Shown piece by piece: positions 1-7,891 of a DNA stretch of 12,342 bases. Origin of the DNA: JAFGPS01 sp964570855. GTDB lineage: Bacteria; Planctomycetota; Phycisphaerae; Sedimentisphaerales; Anaerobacaceae. The notes under the pieces were generated by a model. The model made no database searches and was not told where the DNA came from. It worked only from the letters and a program-made list of their open reading frames with translations. Each line of letters begins with the position of its first letter. Position 1 is the stretch's first letter. The position numbers and the translations under genes were made by a program. The stretch spans positions 1 to 12,342 of the forward strand of contig CAZMZR010000093.1 in assembly GCA_964570855.1 (NCBI GenBank), in the 5' to 3' direction.

Positions 1-219
1 TTAGTTGTATAAACAGTTGTAGATTTCTCATAAGAAAATCCAATCCTATATTCATAACAAATTGCAGGACATCATCTTATGAGTATTATAAGAAATGAGA
101 GGAGAAAGGTCATTTGATTCTATTTTTTTCATAATATTTTGAAAAAGCTATGCCATTGTGTCAAAAAATGGGGTGTTAGCGTTATCTATTACAAAGAATT
201 TTAACTATTGGAGTCATTT

Positions 220-651
220 TAGAGACAGGGGGAAAAACGCAGCTTTAACAGTTCGCTTAGTCTTGAAGAAGTTGCAGCCGAACAACTGGCTGAAGAAAAG
301 GGTGTATCATGGATTCGTAAAGACTAACCTAAAAAACACTTGAATGACCTTTTAGAAAAGAAAAGTACACGCTTGCTGATACAAACGAGTTCAATGAGCA
401 TTTAAAAATGTATGATTTGAGCAAGCCGTACCTCGAAAAACCCTACCCGGTGACGTGATTGCGATGAATACCTATGACGAAGTGACGATCGAAGCCTGGT
501 ACATTCCGACCGAAAGAGCCAACACCAGCTGAGTAGGATATTGAGACCTTTGAAAACAGGAGCTTGCTTGACGGGGAGCTGATTGTCATGAGGTGATCTG
601 AAGAACCTTGTTGCAGCTCATCAAGACAAGACCAAAAAGAAGGCTTCTTGA
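220..651 (+). pseudogene. decayed, unrecognised gene remnant (several frames)
   Basis: The first 660 bases have no intact gene. Coding-like peptides appear on the plus strand in changing frames. About 223-326 reads SLEEVAAEQLAEEKGVSWIR and ends at a TAA. About 354-458 contains LADTNEFNEHLKMYDLSKPY. About 449-532 contains GDVIAMNTYDEVTIEAWYIP. About 537-596 contains DIETFENRSLLDGELIVM. About 598-651 contains LKNLVAAHQDKTKKK. Each piece ends at a stop and the next resumes in another frame, as expected of a gene broken by several frameshifts and stops. I do not recognise the family. The open frame from a GTG at 158 to 343 overlaps the first piece in a different phase and looks like a shadow. The alternative is chance coding-like composition. 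Bases 1-157 are AT-rich and show nothing I can name. Confidence 0.3.
634..649 (-). terminator. weak candidate terminator after the last ACT gene
   Basis: Read on the minus strand, about 20 bases after the stop of the final ACT gene there is AAGAA-GCC-TTCTT followed by TTT. The 5-bp stem is A/T-rich and the loop is only 3 nt, so it is a poor intrinsic terminator. It is listed because it is the only stem plus T-run found at the end of the ten-gene run. Confidence 0.2.
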
Positions 652-667
652 AGGGTTTATATATTTG

Positions 668-1102
668 CTACATGTTATAGAGTTCTTCGTCGCCCAGAAT
701 GCTAAAACCCGCTTCAGTGGCAATTTTTTCCGCCATTGCTAACTGCTGACGCTCCAATTCTATACAGCATACGCCGGTCTTATGGGGTTGCAGGACAAAT
801 CCATAAGCATCAGCCACATTGACATTGTTTTGGGCCAGTGCAGAAGTGAGTTTATGGAAATTACCAGGTTTATCAGGGATCGAGATTGCCAAAATATCTT
901 TCAATGCGCACGCACAGCCGAGATCGGCAAGGGCCAGATAGGCCTGCTCAGGTTTATCAACGATCAGCTTCAGCAAACCATAGTCTCCTCTGTCCTGGAT
1001 TGCAAAGGCTCTAATATCGATATTGCTTTTGCATAAACTCTCAGCGATCGAGTCTATTCTGCCGGGTTTATTTTCGACGAAGATATTCAACTGTTTTGAC
1101 AT
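668..1102 (-). CDS. tandem ACT-domain protein, second copy
   Basis: A 144-residue protein built from two ACT domains, roughly residues 3-66 (ENKPGRIDSIAESL) and 72-140 (IPDKPGNFHKLTSAL). Each has the beta-turn-helix start with the KPG turn, where ACT domains bind small ligands at dimer interfaces. There is no catalytic domain, so a regulatory or amino-acid-sensing role is likely. I chose the ATG at 1102 because GAGGA sits about 7 nt upstream and overlaps the TGA stop of the upstream ligase gene. An ATG at 1195 would add 31 residues buried inside that gene. The 10-base gap implies translational coupling to the aryl-CoA ligase before it. The other ACT gene in this window holds the same position after the other ligase, so this looks like a ligase-linked sensor, probably for aromatic amino acids (inference). 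The family is clear; the ligand is unknown. Confidence 0.87.
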   Translation of the reverse strand: MSKQLNIFVENKPGRIDSIAESLCKSNIDIRAFAIQDRGDYGLLKLIVDKPEQAYLALADLGCACALKDILAISIPDKPGNFHKLTSALAQNNVNVADAYGFVLQPHKTGVCCIELERQQLAMAEKIATEAGFSILGDEELYNM

Positions 1103-1112
1103 TGTTACTTCC

Positions 1113-2423
1113 TCAATCTTTCGGTCTCTCATCCAGAACCCGCTTTGCTTTACCTTCGGAAACAGGCAGTGAGCCGGGTTCATGTAATTCAACAACCGGA
1201 TTAATAACGATTGACGACTTGAGTTCTTCCTTTATTTTTACTCTAAGGGCTTCCAAATTGGATACATCACCCAGAAAGAGTTTGGGATAGATTTCTACCC
1301 GAACGGTCAGCCGGTCCAGTTGTCCTTTCTTATCAACGTAGATTTGATAGTTGGTGGCAACCTCAGGAATTTTCATTATCTTTTCTTCGATCTGTGACGG
1401 GAATACATTTACACCGTTGATAATCAGCATATCGTCGGTTCGACCAAGTATGCGGGATAATCTTCGATGCGTCCTGCCGCATTCACATCCTTCCGGGTGC
1501 AGGAATGCGAGATCACGAGTGCGATATCTTAGAATCGGTGTTCCACGACGAATCAGGTTTGTGAGTACGACTTCGCCCTGTTCGCCTTCTTCCTTGAGTT
1601 CGCCCGTCACCGGATCGATGATCTCGACAATGTATCCATCCTCCCAGACATGCATGTCCTTCCTGTACACACATTCAAAAGCCACGCCCGGACCGTTTAG
1701 CTCGCTCAATCCATATGAATTGTACGCATGAATATTCAGCAGTTCTTCAATCTTAAGACGGGTATTCTCCGAATGAGGTTCCGCACCTAAAAAACCCTTT
1801 CTAAGAGACAAATCGCTCAGGCTGACACCTTCCTGCTCAAGCTTAGAGTGAATATGAAGCATATAGCTTGGCGTGATGTGCAGCGTTGTCGTCTGGAAGT
1901 CCTTCATGACCTGGATCTGGCGTTTGGTGTTCCCTCCGCCAATTGGGATGACCATCATTCCCACTCGTTCGGCTCCGTAGTGCAAACCCAAACCGCCTGT
2001 GAACAGACCATAGGTCATCATATTCTGAAAAATGTCCTCGGAAGTTGCACCTGTTGCTACAATGCTTCGTGCCAAAAGATCGGTCCAATTCTCGATGTCA
2101 TCACCTGTGAAATATATGACAGTGGGGATGCCCGTTGTGCCGCTTGAGGAATGAACCCTGATAATGTCTTTCATATCCACGGCCAGCAGGCCCCTGGGAA
2201 AGTTTTTTCGGAGGTCATCTTTTGTAGTGAACGCCAGCCGAGTGAGATCTTCAATGTCTTTGATGTCATTTTCGGAATGAATCCCGGCCTGGTTCAGACG
2301 CTTGTTATACAAGGGTGTCTTGAGGGCCCACGAGATAATTTGTTTGAGTCTCTCGGTTTGTATTCCGCGAAGCCGAGCTCGATCTAAGGTCTCAATCTCT
2401 TTATTCCAAAACGGCACTTCCAT
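1113..2423 (-). CDS. paaK: phenylacetate-CoA ligase (AMP-forming), second copy
   Basis: A 436-residue adenylate-forming enzyme of the PaaK family. It activates an aryl-acetic acid with ATP and CoA to the aryl-acetyl-CoA, AMP and PPi, and acts in the cytosol. Visible motifs are the phosphate-binding loop SSGTTG (residues 93-98), YGLSE (237-241), RTRD (301-304), CECG (313-316), which resembles a small metal-binding knuckle, the hinge motif GRTDDM (327-332), and a C-terminal GKAKR carrying the probable catalytic lysine (about 425). Length is normal for the family. It is followed after 10 bases by an ACT gene. The 94-base gap before it is long enough for its own promoter, and its ribosome site is weak (GAAAGAG about 8 nt before ATG). 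It is a diverged paralogue of the ligase at 2960-4261, differing around the pocket-side loops, so a different aryl substrate (phenyl-, hydroxyphenyl- or indole-acetate) is possible. Substrate is not readable from sequence. Confidence 0.9.
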   Translation of the reverse strand: MEVPFWNKEIETLDRARLRGIQTERLKQIISWALKTPLYNKRLNQAGIHSENDIKDIEDLTRLAFTTKDDLRKNFPRGLLAVDMKDIIRVHSSSGTTGIPTVIYFTGDDIENWTDLLARSIVATGATSEDIFQNMMTYGLFTGGLGLHYGAERVGMMVIPIGGGNTKRQIQVMKDFQTTTLHITPSYMLHIHSKLEQEGVSLSDLSLRKGFLGAEPHSENTRLKIEELLNIHAYNSYGLSELNGPGVAFECVYRKDMHVWEDGYIVEIIDPVTGELKEEGEQGEVVLTNLIRRGTPILRYRTRDLAFLHPEGCECGRTHRRLSRILGRTDDMLIINGVNVFPSQIEEKIMKIPEVATNYQIYVDKKGQLDRLTVRVEIYPKLFLGDVSNLEALRVKIKEELKSSIVINPVVELHEPGSLPVSEGKAKRVLDERPKD

Positions 2424-2483
2424 CTGTTTGCTCTTTCAAAAAAAACATAGGTGATCGCCATGAGCAAAATGTTGCTTCGTTGA

Positions 2484-2513
2484 AAAATATGAGGCGACAA
2501 GTAATTATGACAA
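2484..2513 (-). promoter_or_regulatory. candidate internal promoter before second paaK
   Basis: In the 94-base gap between the first ACT gene and the second ligase, the minus strand reads TTGTCA (2513-2508), an 18-nt spacer and TATTTT (2489-2484). These match the sigma-70 consensus at 5/6 and 4/6. A start here would give a leader of about 55 nt. It could let the second ligase-ACT pair be expressed apart from the rest. Chance matches of this quality are common in AT-rich gaps. Confidence 0.28.
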
Positions 2514-2517
2514 GGCT

Positions 2518-2949
2518 TTAGAGTCCTTCGATTTCAGACTGTGTGACAATCTTGATCTCATTTTGTGCAAGTATATTTCCTGCACGCTCTGTGTCTTCGA
2601 ATCGAAAGACCAGCAGCGCTTGATCACTGAATTTCTCAACAAAGCCGTACATATACTCAATGTTCACATCGTTGTCGGCAAACACTTGTAGAACTGCTGC
2701 AAGTCCGCCGGGCTTGTCGCTAACTTCCACGGCTATGACATCGGTGAAATTAGCGACGAAACCATTCTTATGCAGGAGCTTCACTGCTATGTCCGGCTTG
2801 TCAACGACGATGCGTAATACACCAAAGCTCTCGGTCTCGGCAATGGTTAAGGCCCTGATATTGATTTCGTTGCTGCCTAAAAGAGAGCACACCTCGAAGA
2901 GTCTTCCTTTACGGTTCTCAAGGAAGACCGATATCTGTGTTATCTTCAT
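2518..2949 (-). CDS. tandem ACT-domain protein, first copy
   Basis: A 143-residue protein with two ACT domains, about residues 3-66 (FLENRKGRLFEVCSLL) and 72-140 (VSDKPGGLAAVLQVF), and no other domain. ACT pairs of this kind normally bind amino acids and control partner enzymes or form small regulatory dimers. AGAGG lies about 7 nt before the ATG and overlaps the TAG stop of the upstream ligase, leaving a 10-base gap and implying coupled translation. It is clearly related to the ACT gene at 668-1102, but strongly diverged. The repeated order ligase then ACT protein suggests that each ACT protein serves its own ligase or senses the aromatic amino acid end product (inference). Confidence 0.87.
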   Translation of the reverse strand: MKITQISVFLENRKGRLFEVCSLLGSNEINIRALTIAETESFGVLRIVVDKPDIAVKLLHKNGFVANFTDVIAVEVSDKPGGLAAVLQVFADNDVNIEYMYGFVEKFSDQALLVFRFEDTERAGNILAQNEIKIVTQSEIEGL

Positions 2950-2959
2950 TTCTGAACCT

Positions 2960-4261
2960 CTAAATCGTTCGTTTGTCGACTATTCTCTTTGATTTACCCA
3001 TACTTCTTTCGATTGTCTTGGGTTCTACGAGTGTCACCTTTGCACTGATAGAAAGAACGGATGCAATATCCTTCCTGATCTTCTGCTGCAGCTCATTCAG
3101 TTTCTTGATCTCATCGGAGAAAAATCGCCCATCCACTTCCACGAGAACCTCGACTTCATCCAGTTTATGTGCCTTTCTGTCTACAATAATCTGATAATGA
3201 GGCTGGGTTCCCTCTATCCCGATGAGAACATGCTCAATTTGTGACGGAAAGACGTTGATACCGCGTACAACGATCATGTCATCGGTTCTGCCCTTAATTT
3301 TGCTGATTCTTGGGCTTGTACGACCGCAGCGGCACTTTTCACAGTTCATGCTAACAATGTCACGGGTGCGATAACGAATCAAAGGTATGCCCTGTTTTGT
3401 CAGAGTGGTGATCACGAGTTCGCCGTCGTCACCTTCCGGAACAACTTCGTCATTCTGTGGATTTATGATTTCCGGATAAAAGACATCGCTGAATATGTGC
3501 AGGCCGTCCTTATAGGTACACTCCTGTGCGACACCGGGCCCAATGATTTCGGACAGACCGTACACATCGGTGGCGAGCATGTTCCATGCGGCCTCGATTT
3601 CCTGCCTCATGGATTCACTCCACGGCTCGGCACCAAATATCCCGATTTTCCAGCTTCCCTCGGTCGGTTCAATTCCCATTTCCTTGGCTTCCTCGGCCAT
3701 ATAAAGTGCATAGCTGGGCGTGCAAGCGATCAGTCGCGGCTTGAAATCCTGCATGATCTTCAACTGGCGAGCGGTTTGGCCGGCAGAAGTAGGTATGATT
3801 CTCAGGCCCATCTCCAGGGCGCCGTAATGAAAACCGAGTCCGCCTGTAAATAATCCATATCCGTAAGCAATTTGTATCGTATCGCCCGGCTCGGCCCCGG
3901 CACAGCAAATGCTTCGGGCCATAACATCCGACCAAAGCTTGAGGTCATCTTTCGTATAACCCACCAATGTTGGATTGCCCGTTGTGCCGCTGGAAACATG
4001 AATTTCATTTATTTCGCTTTGCCCTGTAGAGAACAAGCCAAACGGGTAATTATCCCGCATGTCCTCTTTGGTGGTAAACGGCAGTTCTGTGATCTGTTCG
4101 ATGGATTGGATATTGTCCGGCGATATACCTGCTGCATCAAGTTTCTGCCTGTAAACGGGACAGCGTTGGTAGATGTATGCAACGAGCTTTTGCAAACGAT
4201 CGGACTGCAGTTTCTTGAGTTGAGCGGAATCAGCGCATTCAACATCTTGCTTCCAAATCAT
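2960..4261 (-). CDS. paaK: phenylacetate-CoA ligase (AMP-forming), first copy
   Basis: A 433-residue PaaK-family aryl-CoA ligase that converts an aryl-acetate, ATP and CoA to aryl-acetyl-CoA, AMP and PPi. Motifs seen: SSGTTG (residues 90-95), YGLSE (234-238), RTRD (298-301), a cysteine cluster CEKCRCG (307-313), GRTDDM (324-329) and C-terminal GKSKR with the likely catalytic lysine at 423. Length is typical. Its ATG overlaps the TGA of iorB by 4 bases (ATGA), so the two are translationally coupled and the ligase is tied to the IorAB reaction. That linkage fits aryl-acetate to aryl-acetyl-CoA to aryl-pyruvate, or the reverse. An ACT gene follows after 10 bases. Its own aryl substrate cannot be told from the sequence. 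Confidence 0.92.
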   Translation of the reverse strand: MIWKQDVECADSAQLKKLQSDRLQKLVAYIYQRCPVYRQKLDAAGISPDNIQSIEQITELPFTTKEDMRDNYPFGLFSTGQSEINEIHVSSGTTGNPTLVGYTKDDLKLWSDVMARSICCAGAEPGDTIQIAYGYGLFTGGLGFHYGALEMGLRIIPTSAGQTARQLKIMQDFKPRLIACTPSYALYMAEEAKEMGIEPTEGSWKIGIFGAEPWSESMRQEIEAAWNMLATDVYGLSEIIGPGVAQECTYKDGLHIFSDVFYPEIINPQNDEVVPEGDDGELVITTLTKQGIPLIRYRTRDIVSMNCEKCRCGRTSPRISKIKGRTDDMIVVRGINVFPSQIEHVLIGIEGTQPHYQIIVDRKAHKLDEVEVLVEVDGRFFSDEIKKLNELQQKIRKDIASVLSISAKVTLVEPKTIERSMGKSKRIVDKRTI

Positions 4262-4743
4262 GATTGCACCATCTTTCTTCCATTAAGGAATACCTTTTTG
4301 TTTATTGCAACAACCTTCTTCTTAAAAACGGTTTCAATCGCTTTGATCCAACAATCCTGCTTGATCGGCAGCTTAGTCGAGAGTACACCGACCAGGCAGG
4401 TATTCAGGCATCTCGGATCGTCAATCACGTCTTTGGTCTTGTCGAGATATTCAATCAGGTCCCCCTCTTCGTTCGCAAGGAAGCTTTTGAGCCGCTCGTG
4501 CTCGTCATGATGAAAACAGACCAGGAAATCGGCCCCGCCAACAGAGATCAACGGTGACGAAACGTTTCTGCCAAAACGCACATGCGATTCCACGGAACCG
4601 CCTCGTTGTGCCATTCCGTGAACTTCGGATTTTTTCACATGGAAACCGGCGTACAGGGCGGCCCATGCACAGATTTCGGAAGCCTTCAGAATTCCCTGTC
4701 CCCCGATGCCTCCGAACGTGATGCTGTAAACTTTTTTCTTCAT
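4258..4743 (-). CDS. iorB: indolepyruvate oxidoreductase, beta (gamma-type) subunit
   Basis: A 161-residue small subunit of indolepyruvate:ferredoxin oxidoreductase. With IorA it oxidatively decarboxylates aryl-pyruvates (indole-, phenyl- or hydroxyphenyl-pyruvate) to aryl-acetyl-CoA and CO2, or runs the reductive carboxylation. It shows the N-terminal glycine loop GGIGGQG (residues 11-17), the VKKSEVHGMAQRGGSV signature (36-51) and the closing stretch AINKKVFLNGRKM. It is slightly shorter than the usual 180-200 residues, but both ends look complete. Start ATG at 4743 lies 15 bases after the iorA stop. I see only a weak ribosome site, so translation probably depends on coupling. Its stop overlaps the start of the next gene, a PaaK ligase. 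Confidence 0.9.
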   Translation of the reverse strand: MKKKVYSITFGGIGGQGILKASEICAWAALYAGFHVKKSEVHGMAQRGGSVESHVRFGRNVSSPLISVGGADFLVCFHHDEHERLKSFLANEEGDLIEYLDKTKDVIDDPRCLNTCLVGVLSTKLPIKQDCWIKAIETVFKKKVVAINKKVFLNGRKMVQS

Positions 4744-4758
4744 GAATCGACTCAGTCC

Positions 4759-6306
4759 CTATCGTTTGAGCAACTTACACGGGTGCCTGGAAATAATGAC
4801 GGACAAGGCATCTTCGCCAACCCGCTTTTTCACCAGCTCTGTAAATTCCGCCAGATTTTTCGGGTCGATGACATCAACATTATCCGCTCCGCAACTCCGG
4901 CAAAGATCTTCGAGGATGAGCTTCTTTGTCGGCTCGTTTCGAATGGTCAATCCTGTGGCGGGATGTTGCTGCCCCCCTGTCATCGCCGTCGTCGAATTGT
5001 CCAGTATCAGGATGACTCCCTTCGCCTTGTTGTATGCGGAGTTTATCAGGCCGGTAATACCCGAATGAACGAAAGTAGAATCTCCTATAACACCGACGAT
5101 TTTCTTCCTGGGAGCACCTTTATGCCATCCTTCATTGAAAGTCACACCGGCTCCCATACAGAGACAGGAATGCAGAGAAGACATTGGAGGCAGACACGCT
5201 AAGGTATAACATCCAATATCACCCGCCACATAGAGGTCCAGCTTCTTCAGGGCAGCAAAGGTGGACCAGTGAGGGCAGCCCGGACAAAGCCTCGGTTTGC
5301 GTGTTGCCATTTTCTTCTCACGCTTTGCCTTACCCTTAATAACTGCAGATATACAGGTTGAATCCAGTTCTCCTGTCCTAAAAGACGGATCCTTTGCAGT
5401 TGCTTTGATACCGAGCGTTTTTACATGTTCTTCCAGGAATGGATCAAGCTCTTCAATGACGTATAACTTGCCGACGGATTTTGCGAACTTCCTGATCTTT
5501 TCATCACAAAACGGGTAAGTCATTCCGAGTTTGAGATAAGAAGCATCGGGATAGACTTCCCTGACATATTGATAGGCCACACTCGATGTGATGAATCCGA
5601 GTTTTTTACTGCCGGATTCGATTTTGTTGAGTCTGGTCCGCTCCGCGAGTGCCTTGAGCTTTTCGAGCCTTTTTTCGACAAAGACATGCCGTACGCGGGC
5701 GTTGCCGGGGACCATCACATACTTTGGTATGTTCCTCTGAAACGGGGGCTGTTTCGGTACTTCTCTCCGGCCCAGAGCCATATCTTCTTTAGTGTGTGAA
5801 ACCCTTGTTGTCATCCTGAAAAGTACCGGGGTATCGAACTTCTCGCTGATCTTAAAGGCCTCTTTGATGAAATCCTTTGCTTCGGCAGGGCTTGATGGTT
5901 CGAGCATAGGCAGCTTCGAATAGATACTGACCCAGCGTGTGTCCTGCTCGTTCTGAGAAGAGTGCATACCCGGGTCGTCGCAGACAACAATGACAAAACC
6001 CGCCGAAATCCCCGTATAGGAGGAAGTCATTAACGGATCCATTGCCACGTTAAGCCCGACATGTTTACACGCAAACAGGCTTCGCTTACCTGAAATAGCC
6101 GCAGCGACCGCAACCTCAAAGGCAACTTTTTCATTGACCGACCACTGGGCATCGATTTGAGAAAACCGGGCCAGTGTTTCAAGTATCTCGGTAGATGGCG
6201 TGCCGGGATAGGCACAAGCCACACTTAATCCGGCTTCATATGCTCCATAAGCTATCGCTTCGTTTCCTGAGAGTAACACCTTCTTTGTTGGAGTTTTTTT
6301 TACCAT
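4759..6306 (-). CDS. iorA: indolepyruvate oxidoreductase alpha subunit lacking the C-terminal ferredoxin domain
   Basis: A 515-residue large subunit of the thiamine-diphosphate-dependent aryl-pyruvate oxidoreductase. The pyrimidine-binding half opens with the family signature AYPGTPSTE (residues 32-40). The TPP-pyrophosphate half has CPGCPHW (341-347) and GDIGCYTL (362-369), whose cysteines are placed like those holding the catalytic-domain cluster in related enzymes, and the metal/TPP motif GDSTF...DNSTTAMTGG (408-445). I use the ATG at 6306, 4 nt after AAGGGATT-type ribosome-site bases; a TTG at 6330 has no such support. Family members are usually about 600 residues and end in a two-cluster 4Fe-4S ferredoxin domain. 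This one stops at HPCKLLKR, exactly where that domain normally begins, and no CxxCxxCxxxC protein is encoded elsewhere in the window. Electron transfer must use another partner, or the protein is a trimmed form. Confidence 0.92.
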   Translation of the reverse strand: MVKKTPTKKVLLSGNEAIAYGAYEAGLSVACAYPGTPSTEILETLARFSQIDAQWSVNEKVAFEVAVAAAISGKRSLFACKHVGLNVAMDPLMTSSYTGISAGFVIVVCDDPGMHSSQNEQDTRWVSIYSKLPMLEPSSPAEAKDFIKEAFKISEKFDTPVLFRMTTRVSHTKEDMALGRREVPKQPPFQRNIPKYVMVPGNARVRHVFVEKRLEKLKALAERTRLNKIESGSKKLGFITSSVAYQYVREVYPDASYLKLGMTYPFCDEKIRKFAKSVGKLYVIEELDPFLEEHVKTLGIKATAKDPSFRTGELDSTCISAVIKGKAKREKKMATRKPRLCPGCPHWSTFAALKKLDLYVAGDIGCYTLACLPPMSSLHSCLCMGAGVTFNEGWHKGAPRKKIVGVIGDSTFVHSGITGLINSAYNKAKGVILILDNSTTAMTGGQQHPATGLTIRNEPTKKLILEDLCRSCGADNVDVIDPKNLAEFTELVKKRVGEDALSVIISRHPCKLLKR

Positions 6307-6308
6307 AG

Positions 6309-6357
6309 AATCCCTTATTGTAATAATCAAGCATTCTTATTCAAGAAAAAAGGGATT
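6309..6357 (-). promoter_or_regulatory. inverted repeat overlapping the iorA ribosome binding site
   Basis: In the 89-base gap between the porin and iorA, a perfect 8-base inverted repeat is visible: AATCCCTT at plus 6309-6316 and AAGGGATT at 6350-6357. In the minus-strand transcript the downstream arm is the AAGGGATT just before the iorA ATG, so pairing would hide the ribosome site. The 33-nt loop holds a second small hairpin, TTCTT-ATTC-AAGAA (6334-6347). The same gap also has a promoter-like TTGAAT (6344-6339), a 16-nt spacer and TACAAT (6322-6317) on the minus strand. Transcripts begun there would lack the upstream arm and be almost leaderless. Function is inferred only from base complementarity. 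Confidence 0.4.
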
Positions 6358-6395
6358 TTTATCGGAGTTTTTTATACACAGATCGAAGATTCCTT

Positions 6396-7817
6396 TCAGA
6401 ATTTGTATTCCAGATTGAATCGCAGGAAAAATGCAGCGTCCCTGTTACTCTGGCCGTAGTAGGTGCCCGGTACGAAATACTCCCCAAGCAGATGTCCCGT
6501 TAGCTGCGCGCTCATCTTGTATTTGGCCCAGCAGGTGAACAACTGACCGCGGAACTTGCTGGTGTCAGAAAAACTAAGTGCTGTACTGCTGGTATTCTCA
6601 TCGGCCCAGAGCAGATGATAATCCGTGCAGATTTGCCATTTTTTATTTGGATTGAACTTATGTCCCAAATTGAACCGATGGACATTTGTCGATTCGGCAA
6701 TCATGGTCTCTTTTGAGTAGGTGTAAATGTACAGCTCACTCCATCTCGGCCACTCGGCCCACAACGGGTCAAACTGTTCGTTGTCATCCGTGGTTGGATC
6801 ATCTCCTGATTCATACTCATAACCAACGTGAACACTGCTGTCGGAGCTGTCGTGGAACAGGTACTCGAGATTCGTTAGAATACCGCATGCTTCCAAATCC
6901 CGCGATATGCTTGAGCTGTCGTCCTTTTCGCCGGTTTGTATCGCGCCCTCGACACGGTAGTTCCAGTTTTCGTTGACCTTCTTGGAGACAGCACCGCCAA
7001 ACGTAAATATTTCCGCTTTCTTACTCCACGAGATAGGAAAATTATCAATAGCAACGTCAACGGGATTGTCGTTCTTATACATGAAATAGGCTTCCACCTT
7101 CGTTTTCTCAAGCGATTGATTGGTCAAGTATAAGATTGCACCGTATTCATCCTGTTCGGTGAGAGCATTGTCACGATCATTGATGGGTTTCAGCCATCTG
7201 TCGGATGCCGCAGCGTGATCGATATAGACTAAATCGATTTTCGTGTCTTTTTCCTTCCAGTCGTAGGTAAAACGTGCCGCATCGGTGAAGATGGTTCTTG
7301 AACCATCCAGCGGTGTTCCATCAAGCACCAACCAGCCGACGCCAAAAATCAAATCCTGACGACCGATGACGGCTGTCACCGGCATATCAAACAGGTTCCG
7401 TACGGTGAAATTGAACCTGTCGAATATCATTTCATCGAAATCTGTGCTCTGGGGCTTTCTATTGGGCTCATCCCATGTTCTGAATTCCCAAACCAGACGA
7501 GCGTTGAAATCAACATTCTCATTAATGAGCCACTTGGTCCACCATCTAAAACGATATCGCTGGTAATTCCACTTATTTTGTGTCGCATCCGTATCTAACG
7601 TATCAATATTCCTTGCTGTGATTGTTCTGAACCGGTGGTCTAATCCCATCTCAAGATAATCCGTGGGGTTATGGAAATCGTTCCACCACTGATCCCATGA
7701 ACTGAGCTTTTCCGAGTTCCCGGCATTCCCATCCTGGGCTATGACCAGCGACCCGGTGACTATGAGAATTGCACCGATCAACATGATTAAAGGTGTTTTG
7801 TGTTGCCCATCATACAT
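6396..7817 (-). CDS. outer-membrane porin of the alginate-export type
   Basis: A 473-residue exported beta-barrel. A signal peptide covers about residues 1-27 (hydrophobic LIMLIGAILIVTGSLVIA, cleavage near A27-Q28). The mature protein has many alternating amphipathic strands and ends in the aromatic NLEYKF typical of outer-membrane barrels. The stretch with GRQDLIFGVGWLVLDGTPLDGSRT, followed by strands facing Asp/Arg-rich loops, resembles the alginate-export porin family (AlgE-like), which forms anionic-substrate channels. Family membership does not prove alginate: genomes carrying many such porins use them for other acids. AAAGGAG lies 7-8 nt before the ATG. It sits between the symporter and iorA on the same strand, so a role in letting the symporter's substrate through the outer membrane is likely (inference). 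The barrel class is secure and the substrate unknown. Confidence 0.75.
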   Translation of the reverse strand: MYDGQHKTPLIMLIGAILIVTGSLVIAQDGNAGNSEKLSSWDQWWNDFHNPTDYLEMGLDHRFRTITARNIDTLDTDATQNKWNYQRYRFRWWTKWLINENVDFNARLVWEFRTWDEPNRKPQSTDFDEMIFDRFNFTVRNLFDMPVTAVIGRQDLIFGVGWLVLDGTPLDGSRTIFTDAARFTYDWKEKDTKIDLVYIDHAAASDRWLKPINDRDNALTEQDEYGAILYLTNQSLEKTKVEAYFMYKNDNPVDVAIDNFPISWSKKAEIFTFGGAVSKKVNENWNYRVEGAIQTGEKDDSSSISRDLEACGILTNLEYLFHDSSDSSVHVGYEYESGDDPTTDDNEQFDPLWAEWPRWSELYIYTYSKETMIAESTNVHRFNLGHKFNPNKKWQICTDYHLLWADENTSSTALSFSDTSKFRGQLFTCWAKYKMSAQLTGHLLGEYFVPGTYYGQSNRDAAFFLRFNLEYKF

Positions 7818-7891
7818 TTACATTCTCCTTTACTTTTTTTCCTTGTGACTCTTGAAAAGATGTATTTGCCATACACAACTTTAACGCTGTT

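Noticed and set aside
782..1036. Plus-strand open frame of 84 codons
   Set aside because: Lies wholly inside the ACT gene on the other strand; no ribosome site and no family resemblance.
3872..4510. Plus-strand open frame of 212 codons
   Set aside because: Antisense to both paaK and iorB, which have full family motifs. Composition rich in Cys/Arg/Ser is typical of a shadow.
4582..5202. Plus-strand open frame of 206 codons
   Set aside because: Antisense to the start of iorB and the end of iorA; no recognisable domain.
6307..6330. TTG at 6330 as the iorA start
   Set aside because: No ribosome site precedes it. The ATG at 6306 has AAGGGA at good spacing and matches the usual N-terminus.
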